Shown here: one piece after another, positions 24,601 to 33,384 of the stretch
Layout of the letters: each line of letters opens with the position of its first letter
How positions within the stretch are numbered: the first letter of the stretch is position 1
Assembly: GCA_965194655.1 (NCBI GenBank)
Contig: OZ239148.1
Coordinates: 248,001-312,000, forward strand
Length of the DNA stretch: 64,000 nucleotides
Source of the DNA: Hahnella lacustris
Lineage (GTDB): Bacteria > Pseudomonadota > Gammaproteobacteria > Burkholderiales > Burkholderiaceae_A
Direction of reading: 5' to 3'
Made by a program: the position numbers and the translations under genes
The notes under the pieces: generated by a model
Databases searched by the model: none
What the model was told of the DNA's origin: nothing
What the model saw: only the letters and a program-made list of their open reading frames with translations

Positions 24601-26193
24601 CACCGTGAGGCTGTCGCTGCTGCCGACCCAGCCGGTGGGGTTGGTGAGGCTGAGGTCTCCTCCCAAGAGAAGCCAGGCCTGCCCACCGCTGACGAGGCCC
24701 GAGAGCGAGCCTCCCTTTCCATCCTGCACATAGACATTGGAGATGGTGTTGTTCGTGACGTTCATGCGCACGGAGGGCGCGTTCACCAGTTCCACTGCCT
24801 CAAAGCCCCGGATGTTTAAGGCCACGGTGTCGGTCACGCTCACGCTGGTGACCAGTTGGTCGCTCCCGGCTCCCCCATCGAGGCTGTAGAGGCTACTGAT
24901 CGCGGAGAGGGCGATGCGGTCATCGCCCGCACCCAGGTTCACGCTCACGGCATCATTGAAGTCGGTGCGCAGCTCCACGCTCTGAATGGCGGCGTCGCCG
25001 GTGATGCTGCCCACGCTGCTCACTGAGGTGTTGAGATCAAGGGCCACGCTGAGCGCCGTGGGCCCTGTGAGCGTGACCGTTTTGAGGCTATCGCCCTGCA
25101 GCACCAGAGGCTGTGCGGCACTGCCCGAGGCGGTGCCAATGGAGGTGACTGCAAGGGTCTCGACACCCTGCACCGCAATGCTGGTGCTTTTGCTGGTGGC
25201 AACTCCATCCAGCGTAAGGCTCAGGCTGTCGGCATTGCCAGCAATCACGCTCGAGGCGGCCTGCAGCACCACGTTGTCTTGCGCGCCCGTGACCGACACG
25301 GCAGGAAGGCCTGCCATGTTGGTCACGGTCACAGCGGAACTGGGGGACTTGAGCACCAACCGCGAGACCCCCTGAAAGCCGGCTGCGTCCAGCGTGACGG
25401 CGCCGCCTGAGGCCGTGATCTCAACCGTCTCAATGCTGCTCGTGCTCACCGAGCCGCCATAGGTTCCGCCTGTGTTGAGGCTGAGGCTCAGCACATCATT
25501 GCCACCTCCACCCACCAGGCTATCGCCTGGCGTGAGGCTGTCTTGGCTTGCTTCAAACCGGTCGGACCCGCCACCTCCAGTGAAGAGCAGGGCGGTGTCT
25601 ACGCCATTGGTGAGCACAAAGCGACTGGCGAGGCTTGGGTCCTCGCCCTTGGCCATGACCATGGCCTCTACGGTAGCGGGCAGGCTGGTTTGTGCAGCGG
25701 TCAGGCTGCTGGTCTGTTCATTGATGTTCGAGAGCCAGGAGCGCGCGGTGGCTGCCGCGGAGTTCCCAGAATAGGCTGAGACCTTCGAATAGACATCGAG
25801 TGACTGAGTGAACTGCTGGGCGGCGGTGAGCTTATTGCTGACCACCGCTGCATCGCGCTCACGGGCACCATCGATGATGCGCTGGGCAATGTCCACAATG
25901 GTCATCGAGCCGGTGCGCAGGCCGGCATCGTAGTAGAGCAGGCCGCTTGCGTCTGCAGGGCGGTTGAAGATCTGCTGGTAAATGGCATTCACAATGGCGA
26001 AATTGGTGGCATATGCGCCGTAGAGCGCGCGGGCCTCTTCGCTGGTGCCAAAGGCATTCAGAATGGCATTGAGGTCTCCTGCGGCCTTTTCAAGCTGATA
26101 GGCCCAGTACTCCAGCCCCAGTGGGTCTGCAGGCCGCCCGTAGTAGGCGATGTAGACCTTTTGAACGGTGCTGTTGTAGGTGGTGCTCGACAT
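21679..26193 (-). CDS. S-layer-like DUF4214/RTX protein
   Basis: 1504 residues, no Sec signal, no Cys seen, rich in Ser, Thr, Gly, Ala and Val. Residues 1-160 hold DUF4214 (TVQKVYIAYYGRPADPLGLE, then IYQQIFNRPADASGLLYY). RTX repeats lie near 628-671 and 1178-1218. A module ending YFVSGTSTLYVVASPTG near 750 resembles the C-terminal module of the protein at 2248. The last 280 residues contain two copies of a module with LF-YDDNGD-AG and LVGY-D--GNDT, whose Asp-rich loop could bind calcium. It is almost exactly as long as the 2248 protein but differs in repeat content. Shine-Dalgarno GAGGG sits about 9 bases before the start; it follows another DUF4214 gene by 17 bases. Probable type I secreted S-layer or matrix protein. 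Confidence 0.78.
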   Translation of the reverse strand: MSSTTYNSTVQKVYIAYYGRPADPLGLEYWAYQLEKAAGDLNAILNAFGTSEEARALYGAYATNFAIVNAIYQQIFNRPADASGLLYYDAGLRTGSMTIVDIAQRIIDGARERDAAVVSNKLTAAQQFTQSLDVYSKVSAYSGNSAAATARSWLSNINEQTSSLTAAQTSLPATVEAMVMAKGEDPSLASRFVLTNGVDTALLFTGGGGSDRFEASQDSLTPGDSLVGGGGNDVLSLSLNTGGTYGGSVSTSSIETVEITASGGAVTLDAAGFQGVSRLVLKSPSSAVTVTNMAGLPAVSVTGAQDNVVLQAASSVIAGNADSLSLTLDGVATSKSTSIAVQGVETLAVTSIGTASGSAAQPLVLQGDSLKTVTLTGPTALSVALDLNTSVSSVGSITGDAAIQSVELRTDFNDAVSVNLGAGDDRIALSAISSLYSLDGGAGSDQLVTSVSVTDTVALNIRGFEAVELVNAPSVRMNVTNNTISNVYVQDGKGGSLSGLVSGGQAWLLLGGDLSLTNPTGWVGSSDSLTVNVGARDGAGSTGSLTNTSVSASLIETATLNNLQSVTDLNARSLGVASDALKSLTVTSTSAAPITLTGGGSSLTTVDASAVSGALTFNLSLSANAALTLVGGSGSELIAGRGLADSLVGGSGNDTLVGGLGADTLVGGEGVDVFRWAILDSTSSITDQVLDFVSGVDKLQLEQSMSSFLGNYSTLAAAQTAAAQAASGRLGYFVSGTSTLYVVASPTGVAGSADTVVKLNGTTSLSSTDFQAYGSAGTGGVITATKAGENLIGTTKDDSFSASAAFLANSTISGGGGSDTLTISTAPTTAVLSTLAGASSNGALVTGVKTISLTSGTVNTLTMPGDAGIQIRNDSSTAAATIALGSGSGQSFSTSSSGAQTITLGGPGQYVAGGSGGDVFSSSIVNLSNTSIVGGAGNDLLKITTAGSISLPERSVTQVETIEVISGSSISLVPDQALTVQVASNNATDNTTITGTGQTLTVTVAEPTDALTLAGSSNFVVSTPITGLVTNQSTGSATITTGASGTVSASNPTTVNVAAMTGSVVLSGNANYTVTGLGSSVLTGASATGLTEGTSHTSGLLMIKASGNKANLVTLNPQATGAVTIESAHTGSGANGLTIATGTSLSRSISVTLSGATGDVTATGSNPVSMSVEAGSHSLVGGSGQDTLIGFTGADTIVGGVGADRISTGGGADTLILSPTLDTGTVSGVTASTALPANGASIDVTNMDIVVGFANGMRIVTNLTETGTLARNGGTLGAGGSTSTDADGALLKGIYNSTTNQFTLSDTGTSSLFIYDDNGDVAGATYRGVVLVGYVDQEGNDTYTSSEGFSAVSAQSQGSAPVSAGSITVNPTADTGLATDFAFGVAAPSVGTTLDVSSLTRITGFVTTATMVLGLTETGAVARAGDTMGTGANTAGSKDWALIRGTLNDNANTFVISNTGLDSLFVYDDNGDAAGGNFRGLLLVGYYDSTGNDTFTGTFTGVGP

Positions 26194-26210
26194 AAATGGG
26201 GCCCTCGCGC

Positions 26211-27953
26211 CTAGATAAAGTTACCGCTGCCAAAGGGCACGAGTGCAATGTTGGAGACCCCTTCGAGCACCCCCACCAGGGTGATGTCTCCCTCCTCAAT
26301 CACGTTCTTGGTGGCATCGAAGGTGGCCGTGGCATTGGCCTCCTTCTTGATGAACCAGATGTAGGCATCGCCCGTGAGGCCGGCCGTGATGACCACGGCT
26401 TTTCCATCGCTCTGGGCAAAGGAAAAGGGGGAGGTCTTGTCAGTGGCCGTTGCAGCAAAAAGAGCTTTGACGGTTGCCGCGGAACTCGCGTTGCTGCCTT
26501 GCCAGACCAGCACATCCCCATTGGCCCAGGTCACTTGCGTGGAGCCTGCAACCTGGGTTTTGACGTTCTTGGTGCCGGTGACATTGAGGTAGCGTGAGAA
26601 GTCCAGGATGTCGCTGCCCAGGCTAAATGCCTTGATGCGATCCATGCCGTTGGCGCTGGCTGTTGACTCAAAGACAAAGGTGTCTTTGCCTGCTCCACCG
26701 GTGAGGTCGTCATTGCCTCCCTTGCCGCGAATGACATCGCCCAGCCCAGAGGCCTTGTAGCTGTTCGCAGAGGAGTCTCCGGTGAACTGGACATTGAACT
26801 TGCCCGAGCCCGAGGTTCCCGAGAAGTCTGCACCCGAGGCCTGGGAGATGCTGCCGTAGAGCGGCCGGCCCGCGACGCTACCCACCGTGAGCGTGTCGCT
26901 CTCAAGGTCGATGGTCATGCCCTGCGTGAGGGCCCCACTGGCTCGCACAATGCCGTTGGTGATGTTGAGTGCGGTGTCAATGAAGCCCAGCCCCAGATTG
27001 GTCTTGGTGGAGCCCTCGACGGCCGCAGCCTGAAGCCCCACGAAGTCCAGGTCGGTCAGCACCACGCTGAGGTTGGCCACACTGCTGGCAAAGTCATGGC
27101 TGTCAGCGGCACCCGAGAAGCTCAGGGTGAGGGTGGTGGCAGAGGTCTTGACGAGCTTGGCCGTGAGGCCTTTGGGCACATTGCTCACCACGCCCTTAGC
27201 CGAGCCCACCGCGCCGCTAAAGCTGCCACTGGAGAGTTCCAGAATGATGCTGCCCATCACTTGGCCATTGTTGGCATCGCTCTCGAGCAGGTAATTGCCA
27301 GAGTAGGTGATGCGGGCACTGGCCGTGGGGTTGGGGGTGATGCCCTGCTCCAGCGACACCAGCGCATTCATAAAGTCCATGACCGAGTCGTTCGATTGAA
27401 CTCGAGTCACCAGATCGGAGAGGCCAGCCCGCTGCGACGTGAACCAGGCGTCTGTCCCTGCGCCGGTGCTGGTGAAGATGCTGCGCACCAGCGAGAGGTC
27501 GCTGCTGTCACTGATGGATACGTTCTTGCTGCGAATTTCGTCGGTGAAGGCGCTGGCAAGGTTCACCTTGTTGTTCATGGCCACACGGTCTGTGCCCGAT
27601 GCGCCGTCGATGACCCGAGCAATCAGCACTGCTCGTGCAGCGTCCGCTGAGAGTCCCTGAGTGGTGGTGTATTCGCGGTAGAGGCCATTGAAATAGAGCA
27701 GCCCCGCCGTGTCCGGCTCTCGACCAAAGAGGTTCTGATAGACGCGAACGATGAAGGACTCGACCGTGGGTGTCTGGGTGTAGAGCGCCCGGAACTCTGC
27801 CTGGTCCGTGGATCCAAAGGCTGCGGCCAGCTTGCTGTCTTGGTTGTAGTAGGCCCCGTTGGCCTGACCCAGCCAATAGGCTAGGCCTGCAGGGTCTGCG
27901 GGACGGCCGTAATAGCCAATGTAAAACTGTTGCAGGCGTGCTGTCAGGTTCAT
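26211..27953 (-). CDS. DUF4214 protein with a single RTX block
   Basis: 580 residues, no Sec signal. Residues 1-175 are DUF4214 (LQQFYIGYYGRPADPAGLAY, then VYQNLFGREPDTAGLLYF). Residues 190-390 are beta-rich and unrecognised. One RTX block (IRGKGGNDDLTGGAGKDTF, near 405) is followed by the acidic closing motif DRIKAFSLGSDILDFS and a C-terminal module of about 120 residues (AYIWFIKKEANAT). Shine-Dalgarno GAGGA lies about 9 bases upstream. It is probably co-transcribed with the CHASE2 cyclase upstream (44-base gap) and the larger DUF4214 gene downstream. A type I secreted surface protein is inferred; a specific function is not recognisable. Confidence 0.75.
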   Translation of the reverse strand: MNLTARLQQFYIGYYGRPADPAGLAYWLGQANGAYYNQDSKLAAAFGSTDQAEFRALYTQTPTVESFIVRVYQNLFGREPDTAGLLYFNGLYREYTTTQGLSADAARAVLIARVIDGASGTDRVAMNNKVNLASAFTDEIRSKNVSISDSSDLSLVRSIFTSTGAGTDAWFTSQRAGLSDLVTRVQSNDSVMDFMNALVSLEQGITPNPTASARITYSGNYLLESDANNGQVMGSIILELSSGSFSGAVGSAKGVVSNVPKGLTAKLVKTSATTLTLSFSGAADSHDFASSVANLSVVLTDLDFVGLQAAAVEGSTKTNLGLGFIDTALNITNGIVRASGALTQGMTIDLESDTLTVGSVAGRPLYGSISQASGADFSGTSGSGKFNVQFTGDSSANSYKASGLGDVIRGKGGNDDLTGGAGKDTFVFESTASANGMDRIKAFSLGSDILDFSRYLNVTGTKNVKTQVAGSTQVTWANGDVLVWQGSNASSAATVKALFAATATDKTSPFSFAQSDGKAVVITAGLTGDAYIWFIKKEANATATFDATKNVIEEGDITLVGVLEGVSNIALVPFGSGNFI

Positions 27954-27997
27954 GGGTCCGGTTCCTCATCTTTGGTTTCGACCCTTGAGGCCAGAAC

Positions 27998-29842
27998 TTA
28001 AGGAGGGGCCTCTGCGGCAGGCAGCCCAAAGAGGCGAATGCGCCCTATGCCTCGGATCTCATGCTCGCCGAGTGGCTTCAAAGTGAGTGCTGGCTCTTGT
28101 TCAGTGATCGACTGAGCAACCGCCTCGCTCAATACCAGGGGTTCGCCCAAGGTCTTGCCCAGCGCCTCAAGGCGTGCTGCTAGGTTGATACAGCTGCCCA
28201 CGGCGGTGTAGGTGGCTCGGTATCGGGTGCCGAAGTCCCCCACCAGGGCCGAGCCACTGGCAATGCCCATGCGCAACCCCACAGTGGGCAGGCCTTGGCT
28301 GGACTGTCGTTCGTTCAGATCCTGGACGGCCTTGAGCATCTGTTGGGCTGCCCGGTAGGCTTGGCTGGCGGCTGTCTCGCTGGGTAAGGGGGCGCCCCAG
28401 AAGGCCACCAGGCCGTCACCGGTGTAGCGATCGAGGGTGCCCCCTCCGTTCCAGACCGGTTCAGTAATCGCCTGCAGAAAGCTGCGGGTGAGGGTTGCGG
28501 CCTGCTCCAGGCTCAGACCAGCCGTGACTCGGGTGTAGTCGGCCATGTCGGCCACCAGCACCACAATGGGCGCCTGGGCTGGGGCCAGGGCATCAAAGCT
28601 CCCGCGTGCCCGTAGCTTTTGGAGCACGGGCTTGGCCACATAGCGAGCCAGCAGGCGTTCGGCGGACCTCGCCTTCTGACGATCTCGCAGCCACTCGTAG
28701 GGGGTGAGCACCAATAACAGCACGGCGGCACCCCAGATGGGTGCGCTCACGGGCACCAGACTCACCTGCGCCACGCTCCACCAGGCCAGACCCAGCCAGA
28801 GCAGGCCCACCCCCAGGCTGCCCAGGATCAGCCCGCTTCGATGGGTGAAGGCCAAAAGAGTGGTGGCCAACAGGGCCACAAGCCCCAGTTGAGCGAGCTG
28901 CAGCAGCAGGGGGTTGGGCGGGGAGGGCAGTGGGCCATCGAGCAGCTCCGAGAGCAGGCTCGCGTGGACATAGAGTCCGCTGATGCTGGCCGCCAGGGGC
29001 GTGGAGACCCGATCGGAGAGACCGAGGGCCGAAGCGCCCACGAGGGCGATTCGCCCATCCAGCGCAGGGAAGGGGGCCCCTGGGGTGAGCAGCACATGCG
29101 CCGGAATGACCAGCCAGCTCTCGTTGCTGCGATGGAAGCGCAACGGATAGAGCCTGGGGTCGGTGGTGCTTGTGCTCTGGGGCGGGCATTGGAGTGCCGC
29201 CACTGCGAGGCTGGGAAGTTCAAGGCCTTGGTGCTGAGAGACCAGTGGCAGCCTGCGCAGCCGGCCATCGGCATCGGGTACAAACCCAATGTTGCCTGCG
29301 CACGCCGCCTGAGAGAGCCCTGCATGGTTCGCCAGAAAGCCGGTGACGGCCGGCGCGGCCAATGCGGCTTGCTCCGGCAGGCTGCCCGCGGTGGGGCGCC
29401 CAATCAGCTGGCCCTGTTCAATGGGCTGGCTGCGCACCTGAAAATCAAGCACCTGGGCCAGTACGAGGTCTGCTCCCTGGGCCATGCGCGCTAAGGCCGC
29501 ATCGCCCGCAGTGTCCCGGGGGCTGGGTAGCACCAGGTCCAGCACCACCCTCCGCACGCCATGTTCCTGTAGCAGTCGTTGACTGATCTCAGCCAGGATG
29601 CTGCGCGGCCAAGGCCAGGGTCCAAGGGCCTCTAGGCTGGCCTCGTCGATGTCAATCACCACCAGCCGGTCTTCAGGCTGATGCCGCGCCTGGGCTCGAA
29701 TGAGGGCATCGCGCACAAAGCGCTCGAGGGCAGGTGCGACGCCACTGCCAGCGAGCTGTTCTTGGTTAGGGTGTGTGAGCTGCGCAAGCGCAGTGAGCCC
29801 CAGTGCCAGTGCCAGGAGCCCCGCGCGCACCCAGTTGGCCAT
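27998..29842 (-). CDS. CHASE2 domain adenylate/guanylate cyclase
   Basis: 614 residues. An N-terminal membrane span (GLLALALGLTALAQL) is followed by an extracytoplasmic CHASE2 domain (about 40-310; VVIDIDEASLEALGPWPWPR is the typical opening). Three hydrophobic spans follow at about 314-384, then a cytoplasmic class III cyclase domain (about 424-604). Metal-binding aspartates sit in VLVADMADYTR and in YTGDGLVAFWG; the later RMGIASGSALVGDFG and TYTAVGSCINLAARLE segments are conserved in the family. It probably senses an envelope signal and makes cAMP. It lies three bases after the Wzz-like stop, tying cyclic nucleotide synthesis to the polysaccharide operon. A Crp-type site stands before the S-layer-like gene at 2248. 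ATP rather than GTP as substrate is assumed. Confidence 0.88.
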   Translation of the reverse strand: MANWVRAGLLALALGLTALAQLTHPNQEQLAGSGVAPALERFVRDALIRAQARHQPEDRLVVIDIDEASLEALGPWPWPRSILAEISQRLLQEHGVRRVVLDLVLPSPRDTAGDAALARMAQGADLVLAQVLDFQVRSQPIEQGQLIGRPTAGSLPEQAALAAPAVTGFLANHAGLSQAACAGNIGFVPDADGRLRRLPLVSQHQGLELPSLAVAALQCPPQSTSTTDPRLYPLRFHRSNESWLVIPAHVLLTPGAPFPALDGRIALVGASALGLSDRVSTPLAASISGLYVHASLLSELLDGPLPSPPNPLLLQLAQLGLVALLATTLLAFTHRSGLILGSLGVGLLWLGLAWWSVAQVSLVPVSAPIWGAAVLLLVLTPYEWLRDRQKARSAERLLARYVAKPVLQKLRARGSFDALAPAQAPIVVLVADMADYTRVTAGLSLEQAATLTRSFLQAITEPVWNGGGTLDRYTGDGLVAFWGAPLPSETAASQAYRAAQQMLKAVQDLNERQSSQGLPTVGLRMGIASGSALVGDFGTRYRATYTAVGSCINLAARLEALGKTLGEPLVLSEAVAQSITEQEPALTLKPLGEHEIRGIGRIRLFGLPAAEAPP

Positions 29843-29845
29843 GGG

Positions 29846-30763
29846 CTACTTGAGGAAGAAGGCCCTTCGCAAGCCTTGTTGAATGGCCTGCAGCTTGCCG
29901 GCAGACTCGGGGTCGCCGCTGGCGTTCTGCATGGCCTTGCGAACGAACACAAAGAGCAGCAGGGCAAATCCCGCTGCCAGTGCGCTGATGATGGCGATCA
30001 TGGCGCGCTTGGGGCCGCTCTTGCGCTCGGGCGCCTGTGCCACATCCACCTGCTGAATGCGAGCACTGTTGCCTGCGCCGGCCTCTTCAATACGGGTGGT
30101 TTCAAACTGACGGATGAGACCTTGGAGCACGGCATCGCGCACGACTGGGCTCTGGTAGGGCTTCTTGCTGGCCTCCTCAATCTGCTTTTCGAGGAACTGC
30201 CGACGATCGCGTGCATCTTCCAGGGCCTGGGCATTGAGCACCTTTTGGAGCTCCTCCACGTGGGCGTTGGCCAGTTGGGCGGCAAAGGCAGGGTCTTTGT
30301 CGGTCACTTCAATCGAAATGAGCCCGGTCTTTTTGTCTTCGGTGATCTTGACCTTGGTCGCCAGCGCTTTTCGGGCGTCCTCCTTGAGCTTCGCCTCATA
30401 GCGTTTGATGAGGTCGAAGCGGTCGATGAGCACATTTCTCATGCTCTCGCTTTGCAGGTAGGCCATGGGCTTGGCTTGTCCTGCGCCCACTGGCAGGTTG
30501 ATTCCCGCCAGGCTGGCCAGGCCCCCGAACTGTGAGGCCAGCGCAGCGGCAGCCCCGCCACTGGACGCACCAGGGGGTAGCAGGCTGGTCTTGGCGGCAA
30601 AGTAGGGATCGATTGCATACGTGCTCACGCCCAGGGCTGTCAGTCCCGCGAGGATGGGTGCCAGAATCAGCAGGCGCAGGTTCTCCACGATGGTGACGCC
30701 CAGGTCCAGCAGGCTGATCTCGTCGTCATCCATCGGGTTGGGCTGCTGCATGGAATCGTTCAT
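29846..30763 (-). CDS. Wzz-like polysaccharide chain-length/co-polymerase protein
   Basis: 305 residues from the ATG at 30761-30763 (MNDSMQQPNPMDDDEISLLD), preceded by GGGGACAGGG at suitable spacing; a longer frame from 30811 overlaps the previous gene. The N-terminal EISLLDLGVTIVENLRLLI with a membrane span (ILAPILAGLTALGVST) and the C-terminal span (MIAIISALAAGFALLLFVFV) flank a periplasmic, helical region. This is the arrangement of the Wzz/PCP family. No Walker motifs or tyrosine-kinase domain follow, so it is not a full BY-kinase. It would control polymer length or couple synthesis to the Wza-like exporter encoded just upstream. Confidence 0.85.
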   Translation of the reverse strand: MNDSMQQPNPMDDDEISLLDLGVTIVENLRLLILAPILAGLTALGVSTYAIDPYFAAKTSLLPPGASSGGAAAALASQFGGLASLAGINLPVGAGQAKPMAYLQSESMRNVLIDRFDLIKRYEAKLKEDARKALATKVKITEDKKTGLISIEVTDKDPAFAAQLANAHVEELQKVLNAQALEDARDRRQFLEKQIEEASKKPYQSPVVRDAVLQGLIRQFETTRIEEAGAGNSARIQQVDVAQAPERKSGPKRAMIAIISALAAGFALLLFVFVRKAMQNASGDPESAGKLQAIQQGLRRAFFLK

Positions 30764-30773
30764 CCCTGTCCCC

Positions 30774-33263
30774 TTACTTGAGCGTGCGTACGGCTGCGGC
30801 GCCAAGGCCAAGCTGATAGAGCACCTGAGTCCAGTCCTTCAGGCCGCGCATAAAGAGGCTGTACTGACTCTCTTGTCCCAGCTTCTCGGGAACGACCACC
30901 GTGTCCCCGGGCATGAGCGCAATGTCTTGAACTTGATCGCCCTTGAGCCACCGAGAGACAGTGCCCGCCGACCAGAAGTCAGTCTTCACCTGAAGGTCGG
31001 GCAGCACTGCCGAGCCGTCGGCCCGCAGAATGAAGGCTTGGTCGGTCTGCGCAGTCGGTAGCGTGCCTGCTTGGCGAAGCGCATCCTGGAGGGTGCGGCC
31101 CGGCCGAAAGCGCAGGGCGTTCTCGTTCACCACGGCACCCGCCACGAAAATACTGGAGGGCACGGTAGGCACGAGGATCTCGTCACCGTCCTCGAGGGTA
31201 ATGGCGGGGAGGGCCTTGTCCAAGGGGTCCATCTCAAGGGCCACTCGGCCGCTGGGCTTGAGGCTTCGGAGGCGAGTCACTTGCTCCTGCGCCATCTGCC
31301 GATTGCGGGCGGAGAGCTGCATGGCCACAGCAAGGCCCGTCTCACTCACGCCTGCCAGGTTCGCCGTGCCGTCGTCCGAGCGAAGCTTGGACTCGAGCTG
31401 GCGGGCCACGTCCTCGATGTTCTTGGCCTGGGTTTTACGCACGCTGTCGCGAAGCAGTTGGGTCCCGAAGAGGTAGGCCTGTGGGGTTGAACCGCCCGCA
31501 CGTTGAATGAGGGTCTGGAGGGTCTCTTGGGTGCCGATTTGGTAGATGCCGGGCTTGAGCACCTCGCCCTGAATGCGCACCAGACGAGTCTTACGAAGGG
31601 CTGGTCCCTCGACATCTTGGCGTCGAAGCACGGTGATGACATCACCCGGAGCCAGGGTGAGGTTCTCATCGGGGGCGCGCTCCACGATGGCTCTCTCGAG
31701 GTTGAAGCCAAGCATGAGAGGCTGAAGGGTGAGTGGGTCCATACGCTCGATGAGCGCGCGCTCCCAGTTCACTTCAGAAGAGAGTGCGGACTCTCGCAGT
31801 CGCTTGTATTCGAGGTCGCGAAGCTGCTCGGACTCACGGAGCTTGTCCCGTAGGCTGGCACTGTCGGCGGGCTGGCTTGCGCCGGTGGACTTTGCGCTCT
31901 CTGCAGACGCCGCTCGCTCCACCTGTCCTACGGCACCCTCTTGTGTGTTCTTCAGCTGACGCAGGTAATAGCTGCGGGTGAGCAAGGCGTCGGGGGTGGG
32001 GATGACATCGCTGATCTTGTCGCCTGCTCGAATGGGCACCCGAACTGGGGCCTCACCCAGGATGCGCAGGGTGACTGCATTTTCGGAGGCCAGGGTAAGG
32101 GGTTTGAGGCGAATGAGGTCGCCATCTTGAAGGGGCGTCTTGCGGCCTGCGTCATCGAGGCTTAGTCGCAGCAAGCTCATGGGGCGGGCCCGGGCTGGGT
32201 CTGTGCGCTCTAGGATGACGTCTTTCGGGTCCGTTGTCGGGGGGAGCCCGCCAGAGAGGTCGACGAGGGCGCCCAAACTGCTGGCCTTGCTGGAGAGCTC
32301 GTACACCGCTGGCTGCTCGGCGGCTCCTAAGAGCGCGACCTGCGCCCCGGCTCGAGGAATGTTGATCACGTCGCCTTGGCGAAGCGCGATGTCTTGCTTC
32401 ATATCGCCGTTGAGCAGGAACTGATAGAGGTCGATGGTGGCCACTTTGGTCCCAGATCGAATCACCTCAATGGCGCGAAAGCTTCCTTGGGCAGAGGGCC
32501 CGCCCGTGGCAAATAGGGCGCTGATGGCGGTGCTCATGCCAGACACACTGAATTTGCCTGGGGACCGAGCCATTCCTGTCACGTAAATGTCCATTCCCCG
32601 AAGCCGGCCCACCGCGGTGTAGACATTGAAGTCGGTGAGGACCCGGGCAAGGGCAGAGCGAATCTTTCGGTCGAGATCGGCCACCCGGGTGCCCGCCACC
32701 TGAATGGGGCCAATCTTGGGAAGCAGCAGAGCGCCATCACGGGTAATGGTGAGCTGCTCGTCTAGATCGATGGATGCCGAGTAGACCTTCACGCCCACCT
32801 GATCGCCTGGGCCTAAGACATAGTCGGGCGAGACTGGGCCGTTGTTGCTGGGGGTGAAGTTGGGGCGAGCGGTTTGAGTGGTACGAGGCTCGTTGGTGCT
32901 TGTTGCGAGTTCAGGTTCGGGGAGGCGCCCCTCGAAGAGCTGCTGGCCGAAGAGGGGGAGCTGCAGCCCGGTCACGGCTTGAATCTGGCGCTGGAACTCG
33001 TTGGGGGGCAGGGGCTCAAGCCTGGGCGCGAGCCGCTCGGTCTTGGGCGATTCTTCTTCTGTCGTTGGGGTGGATTCCCCGACGGAGGGCTTCTTACCGC
33101 CTGCCTGGAGGCCGAGCTGCCTTGCCATTTGGGCCACGTCTGGCGTGAGGGTCTGGGCGCTTGCCGGGTTCATGGATGCAAGCCCCGCAACAGTGACCAG
33201 ATTGAATAAAAGCAGAGAAGCTGGGACGAATTGAGAGAGAGGTCTGTTGCGTAGAGGCATCAT
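30774..33263 (-). CDS. Wza-like polysaccharide export protein with SLBB repeats
   Basis: About 829 residues from the ATG at 33263, chosen because it puts the signal peptide (SLLLFNLVTVAGLASMNPASA) at a normal distance. An ATG at 33323 would add 20 residues and be nearly leaderless. The export domain begins near residue 155 (DYVLGPGDQVGVKVYSA, then LTITRDGALLLPKIGPIQVAG). SLBB-type beta-grasp domains follow, recognisable as VALLGAAEQPAVYEL, VRIQGEVLKPGIYQI and IFVAGAVVNENALRF. The end (MPGDTVVVPEKLGQ ... DWTQVLYQLGLGAAAV) matches long versions of the family. No lipobox cysteine is seen at the predicted cleavage site, unlike E. coli Wza. It is the first gene of the minus-strand operon. Confidence 0.88.
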   Translation of the reverse strand: MMPLRNRPLSQFVPASLLLFNLVTVAGLASMNPASAQTLTPDVAQMARQLGLQAGGKKPSVGESTPTTEEESPKTERLAPRLEPLPPNEFQRQIQAVTGLQLPLFGQQLFEGRLPEPELATSTNEPRTTQTARPNFTPSNNGPVSPDYVLGPGDQVGVKVYSASIDLDEQLTITRDGALLLPKIGPIQVAGTRVADLDRKIRSALARVLTDFNVYTAVGRLRGMDIYVTGMARSPGKFSVSGMSTAISALFATGGPSAQGSFRAIEVIRSGTKVATIDLYQFLLNGDMKQDIALRQGDVINIPRAGAQVALLGAAEQPAVYELSSKASSLGALVDLSGGLPPTTDPKDVILERTDPARARPMSLLRLSLDDAGRKTPLQDGDLIRLKPLTLASENAVTLRILGEAPVRVPIRAGDKISDVIPTPDALLTRSYYLRQLKNTQEGAVGQVERAASAESAKSTGASQPADSASLRDKLRESEQLRDLEYKRLRESALSSEVNWERALIERMDPLTLQPLMLGFNLERAIVERAPDENLTLAPGDVITVLRRQDVEGPALRKTRLVRIQGEVLKPGIYQIGTQETLQTLIQRAGGSTPQAYLFGTQLLRDSVRKTQAKNIEDVARQLESKLRSDDGTANLAGVSETGLAVAMQLSARNRQMAQEQVTRLRSLKPSGRVALEMDPLDKALPAITLEDGDEILVPTVPSSIFVAGAVVNENALRFRPGRTLQDALRQAGTLPTAQTDQAFILRADGSAVLPDLQVKTDFWSAGTVSRWLKGDQVQDIALMPGDTVVVPEKLGQESQYSLFMRGLKDWTQVLYQLGLGAAAVRTLK

Positions 33264-33323
33264 GGCGAAGCGAGCAAGGACAAAAGGGTTGACTTGACTC
33301 TGGAGTGTAACCAAATTAGACAT

Positions 33324-33384
33324 ACCCAAAGGTTATAGTTATGCTCACTATCCGTTCTCAGTCCCTTCACAAGGAAAACTCTTC
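33324..33384. promoter_or_regulatory. Divergent promoter region, Wza-like and lipoprotein genes
   Basis: Sixty-one bases separate an upstream ATG of the minus-strand operon from the plus-strand lipoprotein. The element GGTTATAGTTAT (33331-33342) offers TATAGT as a plus-strand -10 and TATAAC as a minus-strand -10, the latter seven bases or so before position 33325. A nearly identical element (GGTTATAGTCAT, 43346-43357) lies before the WecA-like gene. No good -35 box was found on either strand. Confidence 0.4.
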
